A stretch of 64,000 nt of DNA from Magnetococcales bacterium (lineage in GTDB: Bacteria > Pseudomonadota > Magnetococcia > Magnetococcales > JADFYX01), in NCBI GenBank assembly GCA_002753565.1, contig PEAM01000009.1, positions 62,001 through 126,000 of the forward strand, given 5' to 3'. The notes beneath the pieces are model-generated. The model searched no databases. It worked only from the letters and a program-made list of their open reading frames with translations, and had not been told where the DNA came from. Positions 6,244-15,164 of this stretch are shown here, one piece after another (the first letter of the stretch is position 1; the number at the start of each line of letters is the position of its first letter). The position numbers were made by a program, and so were the translations under genes.

Positions 6244-8307
6244 TCATGTTGATTCACAACTTTTTTCGTTGGGATGAGAGAGAAGGGCCACGTCAACCCG
6301 GTTGTCATGAAAAGCCGGCCCCCCTTTTGGTGCGACCCGAGTATCGTGGGCCAGAGCGTTCCAGGCGATCCCTTCAGGAAAGGCCTCACCGGCATGGTTG
6401 GTCTCTCCCACGCAGAGGCCGGGGCGTACAGCTTGGGTGATGTTGGCGGTCAGGGTGAGGCGAGCCAGATCGTTAAAAACCTGAATGGTATCCCCCTGCT
6501 GAATGTGGCGCCTTTGCGCATCGAGAGGGTTGATCATCAACTGAGGGGGGCCTCGATCTTTTTTTATCCGATCTGAATGGCTGAAGGTGGTGTTCAACAC
6601 GGCGTTGGCCGGAGGAAGCATCAGATCCAAGGGGTAGCGGTTTTTGTCTAGCAGGCCATCTCGGCGATTCACAGCCCAATGGTCGGGTACGGGGGGCATG
6701 TCGGGGTCGGGCCAGCGGGGATAAAAGTGAAACCGACCATCTTTTTGTGGAAACCCTTTCAGAAAATGGCTCTCCTCCCAGGAGGGTGAACACTCCAGCC
6801 AGCGCTGCCCTTGCCATTGGCAGATGGGGGGGTAGTCGGAAGCCTCTACCACCCGGTTGACCATCTCGGAAACATCCCAGCGAAATGGGGCCTCGTCATA
6901 CCCCAGGCGTTGGGCCAGATCGTTGACCAGATCGTGATTGCAGCAAGCCTCCCCAGGGGGTGGAAGGAGGGGTTTGGCGTGTTGGAGAGTGGTTTGACCA
7001 TAGGAGCGATAGATATCTTCATGTTCTAGAAAGGTGGTGGCAGGAAAGATAAGATCGGCAAAGCGGGCGGTGTCGGTCATGACCTGTTCGTGGACAATGG
7101 TAAACAGATCTTCCCGAGCCAACCCTTGGTGAACTATGTCCAGGTTGGGGCAGCTTCCGGCGGGGTTGGCGTTGAACACCATCAAAACCGCAAGGGGTGG
7201 AGAGAGGTTGGTTGCGGTTAAGTAGTAGCCCAATCGGCTGGAGTCCAGGCGGCGGGTTGGGGTGGTTAGCCACTTTTTTTGCAGGATAGGCTCTTTGTTG
7301 ATATGAAAACAGTCACCGGTGGCAAAAAGAGCCCCTCCACCACGCTTTTTCCAGGCGCCGGTCAGGGCGGGCAGGCAGGAGACGGCATGAATGTTGACCG
7401 CCCCATTGTTCTGTCGGCTCATGCCGATTCCCACCCGGATAAAAGGGGCGGAAGCTTGACCATACAGACGGGCAAAATGGATGATCTCCTCGACAGATAG
7501 ACCGGTCAGGGGGGCGGCCCATTCGGGGGTTTTCTCCTCCAGGGTAGCCAGCAGGTCACCGTCAAAGTCGGTCATTTCGGCGAGATAGTCCCAATCGGCC
7601 AGATTCTCCTTGAGCAGAATATGCATCATGGCGCAAGCCAGGGCACCGTCTGAGCCAGGCAGGGGGGCGATATGGTAATCGGCCAGTTTGGCGGTTTGGT
7701 TGCGGTAGGGGTCGACCACAATCAGTTTTGCCCCTTTTTTGCGGGCCTTTTTTACATGGTGCATGAGGGTGATATGGGTGACGACCGCATTGATGCCCCA
7801 TAAAACCACCAGATCACTTTCAGCTATTTCTGTTGGGTTGGGGCCGATGGCCAGCCCAACCCCCGCTTGCCAGCCAGAAAAACCGATACTGTAGCAGATG
7901 GTCTCCTCCATCCGGGAAAAGCCTGCCCGATTGGAGAGCCGTTCAATGGCCTGTTTTTGGACCACCCCCATGGTACCACCAGAATAGTAGGGGTAGATGG
8001 ACTCGGCTCCCCACTGGGATCGGGCTGTCTGGATCTTGTTGACAGCTTGTTCCATGGCCTCGTCCCAGCTGATCTCTCGAAAGAGGCCCTCCCCTTTTGC
8101 GCCAATACGTTGCAGAGGTTGGGTGATTCGGTTGCCCTGTTGGATATCCTCATAACGGGCCACCTTTCCACAGATGATCCCTTGTGTAAAAGGGTGGTTT
8201 GGATCTCCCTTGATGGATTGGAGTCTTTGCTCTTCTGTGGTAACATGCAGAGCGCAGGCGCCGGGACAGTCGAGGGCGCAGGTGGAAAAGGCGTGGGTTT
8301 CGGGCAT
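6244..8307 (-). CDS. Molybdopterin oxidoreductase, substrate unknown
   Basis: A 687-residue DMSO-reductase-superfamily protein. The N-terminus has a [4Fe-4S] motif (Cys10, Cys14, Cys18, Cys46), followed by the molybdopterin-guanine-dinucleotide fold and a C-terminal aspartate-decarboxylase-like dinucleotide-binding domain (about 565-687). Cys138 in EETICYSIGFSG is a plausible molybdenum ligand by position. No Tat signal is seen, so the enzyme is probably cytoplasmic. No electron-transfer subunit, membrane anchor or chaperone gene lies beside it: nagZ is downstream and nth is divergent. The substrate cannot be assigned from sequence. Relatives include formate dehydrogenase-, polysulfide reductase- and assimilatory nitrate reductase-like proteins. 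Confidence 0.8.
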   Translation of the reverse strand: MPETHAFSTCALDCPGACALHVTTEEQRLQSIKGDPNHPFTQGIICGKVARYEDIQQGNRITQPLQRIGAKGEGLFREISWDEAMEQAVNKIQTARSQWGAESIYPYYSGGTMGVVQKQAIERLSNRAGFSRMEETICYSIGFSGWQAGVGLAIGPNPTEIAESDLVVLWGINAVVTHITLMHHVKKARKKGAKLIVVDPYRNQTAKLADYHIAPLPGSDGALACAMMHILLKENLADWDYLAEMTDFDGDLLATLEEKTPEWAAPLTGLSVEEIIHFARLYGQASAPFIRVGIGMSRQNNGAVNIHAVSCLPALTGAWKKRGGGALFATGDCFHINKEPILQKKWLTTPTRRLDSSRLGYYLTATNLSPPLAVLMVFNANPAGSCPNLDIVHQGLAREDLFTIVHEQVMTDTARFADLIFPATTFLEHEDIYRSYGQTTLQHAKPLLPPPGEACCNHDLVNDLAQRLGYDEAPFRWDVSEMVNRVVEASDYPPICQWQGQRWLECSPSWEESHFLKGFPQKDGRFHFYPRWPDPDMPPVPDHWAVNRRDGLLDKNRYPLDLMLPPANAVLNTTFSHSDRIKKDRGPPQLMINPLDAQRRHIQQGDTIQVFNDLARLTLTANITQAVRPGLCVGETNHAGEAFPEGIAWNALAHDTRVAPKGGPAFHDNRVDVALLSHPNEKSCEST

Positions 8308-8354
8308 GAGAGGTTCTATTCCCGGCTGAGGTTAACAATCAAGAGACCATTGAG

Positions 8355-8999
8355 ATGAAAAAAAGCGACATTATTGCACTATTTGACACATTAAGGAAAG
8401 CCAATCCCCACCCCAAAAGCGATTTGAACTACCAGAACCCTTTTCAACTGTTGGTAGCGGTGGTTCTCTCTGCTCAGGCAACGGATGTGGGGGTAAACAA
8501 GGCAACCCCGGCTCTGTTTGCGGCCGCTCCGGATCCCCAGTCCATGGTTTTGCTGGGTGAGGAGGGGATTCGAGAACATATACGTACCATTGGTCTTTTC
8601 AACAACAAGGCTAAACATCTTTTTGCCTTAAGTGGCAAGCTGTTGGAGAAGCATAATGCCGAGGTACCCGCAACCCGCCAAGAGTTGGAAGCCCTTCCTG
8701 GTGTGGGCCATAAGACCGCCAGTGTGGTGCTGAACATCGCCTTTGGCGAGCCAACGCTGGCGGTCGATACCCATGTGAGGCGGGTCGCCAATCGGTTGGG
8801 TCTGGTTAAAGAGAAAGATCCTGAAAAGATTGAAAAACTTCTGGTGAAAAAAATCCCCCCCCCCTATCTACAGCATGCCCACCACTGGCTGATTCTGCTT
8901 GGACGCTACACCTGTACGGCCCGCTCTCCCAAATGCACCCTCTGCGCTGTGATACAGTGGTGTCCCTTTAAACAAAAGACGACTAAGGTCAGTACCTGA
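8355..8999 (+). CDS. nth: Endonuclease III
   Basis: A 214-residue base excision repair glycosylase/AP lyase that removes oxidised pyrimidines. The helix-hairpin-helix LPGVGHKTASVV contains catalytic Lys120, and Asp138 lies in VDTHVRR. The C-terminal [4Fe-4S] cluster ligands are Cys187, Cys194, Cys197 and Cys203, with the C-x6-C-x2-C-x5-C spacing and the same numbering as the E. coli enzyme. It is divergent from the molybdopterin oxidoreductase, with only 47 bases between the starts. Confidence 0.95.
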   Translation: MKKSDIIALFDTLRKANPHPKSDLNYQNPFQLLVAVVLSAQATDVGVNKATPALFAAAPDPQSMVLLGEEGIREHIRTIGLFNNKAKHLFALSGKLLEKHNAEVPATRQELEALPGVGHKTASVVLNIAFGEPTLAVDTHVRRVANRLGLVKEKDPEKIEKLLVKKIPPPYLQHAHHWLILLGRYTCTARSPKCTLCAVIQWCPFKQKTTKVST

Positions 9000-9154
9000 A
9001 GGGTGTATGACAACGACCGCTTCCACAGGGTTCCTAAATGAAAAAAGCTTAAGCCGCTCTCTCTTTGTGCCGAATAGACTATCAAGAACAATGCGGATCA
9101 ACCTCTTTGTGAGGTGGGTCCCAGTTGATATCGAACAAGAGGAGTAAAGAGACG

Positions 9155-9643
9155 ATGTTACCCATTCACGGTCGAGGCATTAGCGGTTCTACCAGCGAAC
9201 TACAGGACCGTGCCCAATTTCATGCAACGGTCAAGGAGATCCGTACCGATGGAGAGGGGCGGGTCAATCCGGTTCGGCGGGCCAAGCCCAACAGTTCGGC
9301 TGATCATGTCAAACAGGAAACCATCGATCCCCATGCCAGAGGGGACAGATCTGGTCAGCAGGGCGCCATCTCCTACGATGCCGTCGCTCAGGCACTGCAA
9401 GAAGAGGAGCATGCGCGACAGGAGAGTCGGGCGTTGGAGCAGGAGAGCCAGAAGGAGGCCATAGCCCACAATCCACCTTTGACAACCGGATTGACCTCAC
9501 CCGGCGTGATTGTCTCCCGAGGGGGGGCGAGTCGGATTGTCGCCAAGCTTTTTATTCAAGCTGCCAGCAACAGCTCATTTTCCACTCATTCCACCACCCC
9601 CTCTTCCCGAGAGTCAAACGTTCGGGTTGACGTGACCATATAG
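9155..9643 (+). CDS. Hypothetical protein, polar and charged
   Basis: A 162-residue frame starting at ATG 9155, chosen because GAGGAG precedes it at about 10 bases; an upstream Met at 9125 has no such site. The protein is hydrophilic, with a Glu/Gln/Arg-rich helix (roughly residues 90-120), then a Gly/Pro-containing stretch with a short hydrophobic piece (SRIVAKLFIQAA). There is no signal peptide or recognisable domain. Its last 19 codons overlap the 3' end of queG on the other strand by 58 bases, which is unusual and leaves the true end open. I do not recognise a family. Confidence 0.5.
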   Translation: MLPIHGRGISGSTSELQDRAQFHATVKEIRTDGEGRVNPVRRAKPNSSADHVKQETIDPHARGDRSGQQGAISYDAVAQALQEEEHARQESRALEQESQKEAIAHNPPLTTGLTSPGVIVSRGGASRIVAKLFIQAASNSSFSTHSTTPSSRESNVRVDVTI

Positions 9644-10803
9644 TTCAACGCCTCTTTGATCTCTTCCAGCACCTCTCTATCTGACTCGGTTTTTTCTGCC
9701 TCTATCAGGAGGGTTGCCACCTCAGGGTGGTCGACTCTCGCCAACCCCCAGGCGGCATGACCACGAATGAGTGGGTGGTCATCGGCAAAAAGATGGCCCA
9801 GGGCCGGCAGGGCCTTAACTGATCCCCAGTTACCCAAAGCCACCGCCAGATTGCGCATAAACCGTATCCGCCCCGACCGCTTGATAGCCGATTGGGGAAA
9901 GGTGGCTCTAAACTGGGCATCATCCAAAAAGGCAAAACACAACAGGGTAGGGGCTTTCAGGGCAGGACGGGGCAGAAAATGGGCCTCGGTGGTTTCGGGG
10001 GCAAAGCGGTTCCAGGGGCAGATGGTCAAGCAGTCGTCACAGCCAAAAACCCGATTGCCCATAGCCACCCGATAGCGGGGGGGGATGGGGCCGGAAGACT
10101 CAATGGTATAATAGGCCAGACACTGGGTGGCATCCAACTGCCAGGGTTGATCCAGCGCCCCGGTTGGGCAGGCGAGTTGACACCGATTGCAGCTGCCGCA
10201 ATGGTTGTTCGATTGGGGGTCGGCTGGTAGATTGATATCGAGAAAAAGCTCTGCCAAAAACAGCCAGCATCCTCGCTCTCTTGTCACCAGCAGGCTGTTT
10301 TTTCCTTGCCACCCCAGCCCAGCCCCGGCAGCCAGGGGCTTCTCCATAACCGGTGCCGTATCGACAAACAGACGCCCTTGAATGGGGCGACCTAGCCGCT
10401 GCTCTATCTGCCGGATCACTTTTTTCAGCTTTTTTTTGATAACCCCCTGATACGCTCTGTTTTTAGCATAGGCCGAGATCCCCAGGGCAGCCGGATCGTC
10501 CAGATAGTCGGCCGGGTTGCCAGGTGGACGGTAGTTGATCCCCAATACCATGATGGTACCCAGACCGGGCATCAGTTGGTTGGGGTTAAGCCGTTTTTCT
10601 CGGTTTTTTTCCATCCATGCCATATCCCCGTGGCAGCCGTTATCCAACCACTCCGAGAGCTTTTCTGCCCGAGGAGGTTGGCAGGGGGCGGCAAAGGCGA
10701 CCAGGTCGAACCCCTCATTCAAGGCGATTGTTCTTAATGGCTCTTTTAGTTTGGCTTCAAGATTGTTAGAATGGGGCAATTTTGTTGTCCATTTATATAT
10801 CAT
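9586..10803 (-). CDS. queG: Epoxyqueuosine reductase
   Basis: A cobalamin-dependent Fe-S enzyme performing the last step of queuosine synthesis in tRNA. Family markers are the segment FVDTAPVMEKPLAAGAGLGW followed by GKNSLLV, two ferredoxin-like cysteine motifs (CGSCNRCQLACPTGALD and FGCDDCLTICPWN), and C-terminal HEAT-like repeats (about the last 100 residues) that bind tRNA. The frame stays open to 10845, but that would overlap the divergent nadA start. Met at 10803 gives a normal N-terminal length and avoids the overlap. No strong Shine-Dalgarno decides between 10803 and 10827. The 3' end overlaps the convergent hypothetical gene. Confidence 0.92.
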   Translation of the reverse strand: MIYKWTTKLPHSNNLEAKLKEPLRTIALNEGFDLVAFAAPCQPPRAEKLSEWLDNGCHGDMAWMEKNREKRLNPNQLMPGLGTIMVLGINYRPPGNPADYLDDPAALGISAYAKNRAYQGVIKKKLKKVIRQIEQRLGRPIQGRLFVDTAPVMEKPLAAGAGLGWQGKNSLLVTRERGCWLFLAELFLDINLPADPQSNNHCGSCNRCQLACPTGALDQPWQLDATQCLAYYTIESSGPIPPRYRVAMGNRVFGCDDCLTICPWNRFAPETTEAHFLPRPALKAPTLLCFAFLDDAQFRATFPQSAIKRSGRIRFMRNLAVALGNWGSVKALPALGHLFADDHPLIRGHAAWGLARVDHPEVATLLIEAEKTESDREVLEEIKEALNYMVTSTRTFDSREEGVVE

Positions 10804-10825
10804 ATTGATGTGAGTTTTAATCTCC

Positions 10826-11923
10826 ATGACCAAACCGACGCCCATACCACTGGAACCCCTCTATGAACTCTCCGACCAAGCGTTAGAGGCGCGAATTCGC
10901 CAAGCGAAAGAGACCCTGGGTGAGAGCTGTGTCATTCTTGGCCATCACTACCAGCGGGAGGAGGTCTATCAGTTTGCCGATTTTACCGGCGACTCCCTGA
11001 AGCTGGCCCGGTTGGCCTCGCAAAAACCGGACGCCCGCTACATTCTCTTCTGCGGCGTCCACTTTATGGCGGAGGTGGCAGACATTCTCTCCTCCCCGGA
11101 GCAGATCGCCATTCTACCGGATATGGCTGCCGGCTGTTCCATGGCCGATATGGCCGATCTGCCCGCTGTCGAGTCGGCCTGGCAAGCCATCGGTAAGGTG
11201 ATCGACGTGGAGAGCATGGTGACACCGGTCACCTATGTCAACTCCATGGCTGATCTGAAAGGTTTTTGTGGTGACCATGGCGGTACGGTTTGTACCTCCT
11301 CCAATGCAGAAAAAGTACTTGCCTGGGCCTTCGAGCGCCGGGAGAAGGTACTCTTTTTTCCCGACCAACATCTAGGGCGCAACAGTGCCGCCCGAATGGG
11401 CATAAGCCTGGATGAGATGGTGCTGTGGAAACCCACCCAACCCAATGGGGGGCTGAGTGACGAGCAGATTAAAAAAGCCAAGGTCATTCTTTGGGATGGA
11501 TTTTGCTCGGTGCATCAGATGTTTCAACCTGCCCATATCGACCTGTTTCGCCAAAAAATGCCCGGTGTGCAGATTACTGTTCACCCCGAGTGCAGCTACG
11601 AGGTGTGCCAAAAGGCCGACCATCTGGGTTCAACCGAACAGATTCAGTCGGCGGTTCGTAACGCCCCCTCTGGCAGCCAGTGGGCCATCGGTACCGAGCT
11701 GAACCTGGTCAACCGTTTGAAACACGAGATGCCCGACAAGGAGATCCACTTTTTGTGCCCCACCATCTGCATGTGCTCCACCATGTTCCGCATCGATACT
11801 CAGCATCTCTGTTGGGCCTTGGAAAATTTGGTGGCAGGCCATGTAGTCAACCCCATTTCGGTTCCGCCAGCGGTGGCTGCTTCGGCCAAAAAAGCGCTGG
11901 ACCGGATGTTGTCGGTGTTGTAA
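10826..11923 (+). CDS. nadA: Quinolinate synthase A
   Basis: A 365-residue [4Fe-4S] enzyme that condenses iminoaspartate with dihydroxyacetone phosphate to give quinolinate for NAD synthesis. The three-fold repeat fold is recognisable from ILGHHYQREEVYQFADFTGD, from the ILPDMAAGCSMADM motif carrying the first cluster cysteine, from TVHPECSYEVC, and from the C-terminal FLCPTICMCSTMFRID. The length matches the family. nadB and nadC are not adjacent. The gene is followed after 4 bases by an HD-domain hydrolase, so they are probably cotranscribed. Confidence 0.95.
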   Translation: MTKPTPIPLEPLYELSDQALEARIRQAKETLGESCVILGHHYQREEVYQFADFTGDSLKLARLASQKPDARYILFCGVHFMAEVADILSSPEQIAILPDMAAGCSMADMADLPAVESAWQAIGKVIDVESMVTPVTYVNSMADLKGFCGDHGGTVCTSSNAEKVLAWAFERREKVLFFPDQHLGRNSAARMGISLDEMVLWKPTQPNGGLSDEQIKKAKVILWDGFCSVHQMFQPAHIDLFRQKMPGVQITVHPECSYEVCQKADHLGSTEQIQSAVRNAPSGSQWAIGTELNLVNRLKHEMPDKEIHFLCPTICMCSTMFRIDTQHLCWALENLVAGHVVNPISVPPAVAASAKKALDRMLSVL

Positions 11924-11927
11924 CCCG

Positions 11928-12374
11928 GTGGCGACCCTCCTGGAAAAGGCCATTGCCCTGGCAGTAGAAGGCCATACCGGACAGGTGGATAAGGCCAACG
12001 AGCCCTATATTCTCCATCCCCTGCGTCTTATGATGCGGGTTCGTGGGGAGCGGTTGCGTATTATCGCCGTCCTCCACGACCTGGTAGAGGATACCGACAC
12101 CACCTTCGATAAGCTGCGTCAAGAGGGTTTTTCTGAGGAGATTATCGAAGCCCTCGACCATCTGACCCACCGGGAGGAGGAGAGCTACGAGGCGTATATT
12201 CTCCGCATCAAGAAGAATGATATGGCCCGGCATGTTAAGTTGCGGGATCTGGAGGATAACATGGATATTCGTCGTTTGGATCATCGTCCGGGTGAGCGGG
12301 ATTGGTTGCGTTTAAAAAAATATCGTCTGGCCTGGTCGGTTTTAAACGATCTGCCGGGAAAATGGGATGTCTAA
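11928..12374 (+). CDS. Small RSH-type HD-domain hydrolase
   Basis: A 148-residue protein with a GTG start 4 bases after nadA. It is a single HD domain of the RelA/SpoT hydrolase type: an N-terminal His in EGHTGQ, the sequence YILHPLRLM, the metal motif AVLHDLVEDTD and a later Asp in KLRDLEDNMD. There is no synthetase or regulatory domain. Stand-alone versions (MESH1-like small alarmone hydrolases) can hydrolyse (p)ppGpp or related nucleotides. That activity is inferred from the family only. Confidence 0.8.
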   Translation: MATLLEKAIALAVEGHTGQVDKANEPYILHPLRLMMRVRGERLRIIAVLHDLVEDTDTTFDKLRQEGFSEEIIEALDHLTHREEESYEAYILRIKKNDMARHVKLRDLEDNMDIRRLDHRPGERDWLRLKKYRLAWSVLNDLPGKWDV

Positions 12375-12389
12375 CTCTGTGAGCCAGAC

Positions 12390-13949
12390 GTGAGCCGAAA
12401 AGTTTTTCGAGATGCTGTCCACGATATGATCTCTCTCCATCGGGAGCTGGATCATCCCGCAACCGAGCCGTCGGAGTGGGGGGACGCCCTGCTGCTCGAA
12501 CTGATCGACACCCCAGAGCTGCAACGACTGCGCCGAATTCGGCAACTCGGCCCGGCCTCACGGGTCTACCCCTCGGCAGAGCACTCCCGTTTTTCCCACG
12601 CAGTGGGCACCATGCATCTGGCTAAGCGGATTTTATCCACGCTGCCGGTCTGCGACCAACCCCTGATGGACCAGGAAACTCTGTTGGCGGTCAAGGTGGC
12701 TGCCCTGTTCCACGATGTGGGCCATGGACCCTATTCCCACGTTTTTGAACACCTGATGCCCGGTATCGAGAGCCACGAGGTGTGGGGGTGGCGGATACTC
12801 TCTCACCAGGGCCCGGCTCGGCGTGCCATTAAAAAACACTGCCTGCGCCTGCAGATCGATTTTGACGGATTTTACGAAAAGCTCCATACGGTCTGGGGCC
12901 ATAACAGCTCACAAGAAGGGGAGCGCACCCTCGGCAGTCAGGTGATATCCAGCCAGTTGGATGCCGATCGGATGGACTATCTGCTACGGGACGCCTATTT
13001 TACCGGTGTCTCGTATGGTCACTACGATCTGGAGTGGCTGCTGCATAGCTTGCGTATTCAAAAAGTTGAAGGTACCCCCCGGTTGTGTGTCGATCTTACC
13101 AAGGGGCCGGTAGCGCTGGAGAGTTATGTCACCTCTCGAGACCATATGTATCGGCAGGTTTACGACCATAAAACGGTGCGGGCGTTTGAGGCACTTCTCA
13201 TCCATATTTTTCAACTGCTGGTCTGGATTTTTCAGGAAGAGGGGGGGTGGCCCCCCGGTATGTCGCCGCCTCTGCTGCGCTTTTTAAACGATCTTCACCA
13301 CGGACGCCAACCTCAGTTGGCCGACTATCTGGCCCTGGATGATACGGTTCTGGATTACTGCTTTGGTCAGTGGGCCGATGCTACCCCCCAAACGCCGGGA
13401 CAGGGAGAGCTGCGCTGGAAATGCCGTCTGTTTCGTGACCGTAGCCCGGTCTATCGGCGGATTTTCTGGCGTATTCCCGATATGGGTGGATTGGGTGAGC
13501 AGTTGGCTTTTGGTTTTCAGCAGACCCGGAGTGAAAAAGGGGTCGTTTCAAAGTTAACACCCGGCCCGGTGGAGAAGCGAAGCTGTTCGACGGTGATTCA
13601 CGATCCAACCATCGCCGAAGCCATCGATCTTTTTTTTAGAAAGCGGGCTAACGACCCCATTCAGGTTACCGATCCCGACGGCACTACACGCAAGGTCCCT
13701 TTGGGGCTGCTGGTCTATGTGGATCGTCTGGACCGTTCTCCCTATGCCCATCTTCAATACACTCCAGGCCGTTCTGATCCGGTCTATGTGGTTTCAGGGG
13801 ATCAGAAGGTACTGCCTGCCGAGCAGGTCTCCGGCCTGATCAACTTTCTGGGTAAAAGCCACCGTCGGCAGGCTCGGGTGTTTGTCGACCCTCGGGCGGA
13901 GTCGTCCATACTGGCTCTGGTTCAGCAAGAGCTCAAACAGTGGGTATAA
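12390..13949 (+). CDS. HD-superfamily phosphohydrolase (SAMHD1/dGTPase-like)
   Basis: A 519-residue protein from GTG 12390. The N-terminal two thirds match the SAMHD1/YwfO-type HD fold: LQRLRRIRQLG, then SRFSHAVGTMHLAKRIL supplying a metal His, then AALFHDVGHGPYSHVFEHL with the HD pair, and SSQLDADRMDYLLRDAYFTG with the final Asp. Proteins of this group hydrolyse dNTPs or related nucleotides; substrate specificity cannot be read here. It is the second HD enzyme in a row, 15 bases after the RSH-like one, which suggests a nucleotide-housekeeping operon with nadA. Confidence 0.85.
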   Translation: MSRKVFRDAVHDMISLHRELDHPATEPSEWGDALLLELIDTPELQRLRRIRQLGPASRVYPSAEHSRFSHAVGTMHLAKRILSTLPVCDQPLMDQETLLAVKVAALFHDVGHGPYSHVFEHLMPGIESHEVWGWRILSHQGPARRAIKKHCLRLQIDFDGFYEKLHTVWGHNSSQEGERTLGSQVISSQLDADRMDYLLRDAYFTGVSYGHYDLEWLLHSLRIQKVEGTPRLCVDLTKGPVALESYVTSRDHMYRQVYDHKTVRAFEALLIHIFQLLVWIFQEEGGWPPGMSPPLLRFLNDLHHGRQPQLADYLALDDTVLDYCFGQWADATPQTPGQGELRWKCRLFRDRSPVYRRIFWRIPDMGGLGEQLAFGFQQTRSEKGVVSKLTPGPVEKRSCSTVIHDPTIAEAIDLFFRKRANDPIQVTDPDGTTRKVPLGLLVYVDRLDRSPYAHLQYTPGRSDPVYVVSGDQKVLPAEQVSGLINFLGKSHRRQARVFVDPRAESSILALVQQELKQWV

Positions 13950-13959
13950 GAAACTTATC

Positions 13960-15087
13960 ATGATTCCTCTCCTTTTTTTGGCCGGTTTAGCTCTTTTTCA
14001 GGTGGTGGTTATGGGACCGATTGCACTGGATTCAGGACAGATCCTCCATCTGGAGAGCCGTACCACCCTATCCCCCGAACAGAGCTATGACCAGCTGGCA
14101 TTGCAGCGGGTGGTACTGGTGGGTGAGTCCCATGATGATCTTCACCACCATCAGGTACAGTTACAGGTTATTCAGGCACTGCATCAACGCAGAGAGCAGA
14201 TTGCCATTGGCCTGGAGATGATTCCCCAACACCTTCAGCCGCAACTGGATCGATGGGTTCGGGGCGAGCTGGAAGAGGGGGATTTTCTCGATGCCATTTC
14301 GTGGTACAGCACCTGGGGGTTTGATGCCGAACTCTACCTGCCCATTTTTCGTTTTGCCCAACAGCACCGCACACCACTGGTGGCCCTCAATATTAAACGA
14401 GAAGTTGTCCATCAGGTCCGCATGAAGGGGTTGCAAGGGGTTGAGGAAGAGGTCCGCCGTCAAATCCCTCCTCTGGCACCAGCCTCCACCGACTACCGCA
14501 TCCGCTTGAGTGAGGTGTTCAACAGCCACCCCATGATGTCTCGCATGGGTAAGTTCGAGCAATTTATCCAAGCTCAACAGGTGTGGGATGCCGTGATGGC
14601 GACGCGTATTGCCCAGTGGTTGGAGAATAATCCTCAAGGGTTGATGATCGGTTTGGCCGGTAGTGGTCATCTTATTTATGGTCATGGTATTCCCCATCAA
14701 CTACAGAGTCTCCACATACAGAAGGTGGTGACCCTTCTGCCCTGGACGGTTGGTGAGGAGTGGATAGATCCAAGCATGGCTCAGTACGCTTGGGGGGTGT
14801 CCAAACCACCCCCCAAGCCGGAGCCGGTCCGCTTGGGGGTTTTTCTGGAGGAGAGAGATCAAGAGAAGGGAGGGGGTGTCTTTATCGAAAAGGTGATGGA
14901 GGACTCCTTGGCGACCAAAGTGGGCTTGCAGGTCGGTGATCGAATTACCCGCTTAAACGACCAACCCATTCAATCCCGTCACACCCTGGTACGGCTGATA
15001 CGTCAGCTTGAGTGGGGCGGGTCGGCCTCGGTAACGGTCAGGCGGGCAGGCGAAGAGAAGGTGATCCCTGTTGCTTTGACCCCCTGA
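13960..15087 (+). CDS. ChaN-family heme-binding-fold protein with C-terminal PDZ domain
   Basis: A 375-residue protein from ATG 13960, chosen because it opens directly with a hydrophobic signal or anchor (MIPLLFLAGLALFQVVVMG). The ChaN-like domain (about 45-270) has the family motif VLVGESHDDLHHHQ, an IAIGLEMIP strand and a C-terminal LAGSGHLIYGHGIP. ChaN proteins are iron-regulated heme-binding lipoproteins. Here there is no lipobox Cys, so the protein is soluble periplasmic or anchored. Residues about 285-375 form a PDZ domain (VGLQVGDRITRLNDQPI), which implies peptide-tail binding or protease partnership. It follows the HD gene by 10 bases and precedes dnaE. Confidence 0.8.
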   Translation: MIPLLFLAGLALFQVVVMGPIALDSGQILHLESRTTLSPEQSYDQLALQRVVLVGESHDDLHHHQVQLQVIQALHQRREQIAIGLEMIPQHLQPQLDRWVRGELEEGDFLDAISWYSTWGFDAELYLPIFRFAQQHRTPLVALNIKREVVHQVRMKGLQGVEEEVRRQIPPLAPASTDYRIRLSEVFNSHPMMSRMGKFEQFIQAQQVWDAVMATRIAQWLENNPQGLMIGLAGSGHLIYGHGIPHQLQSLHIQKVVTLLPWTVGEEWIDPSMAQYAWGVSKPPPKPEPVRLGVFLEERDQEKGGGVFIEKVMEDSLATKVGLQVGDRITRLNDQPIQSRHTLVRLIRQLEWGGSASVTVRRAGEEKVIPVALTP

Positions 15088-15164
15088 TCCATTCCCAAGG
15101 AGTCTGGGGACCCACCCCCTCTTTTTTTTTGTCTCACACTCTGTTTACCACTACTATCGACGGT

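Noticed and set aside
15106-15130. Terminator between the ChaN-PDZ gene and dnaE
   Set aside because: A T9 tract is present, but the only perfect stem I can form is GGGG/CCCC with 4 pairs, too weak to call.
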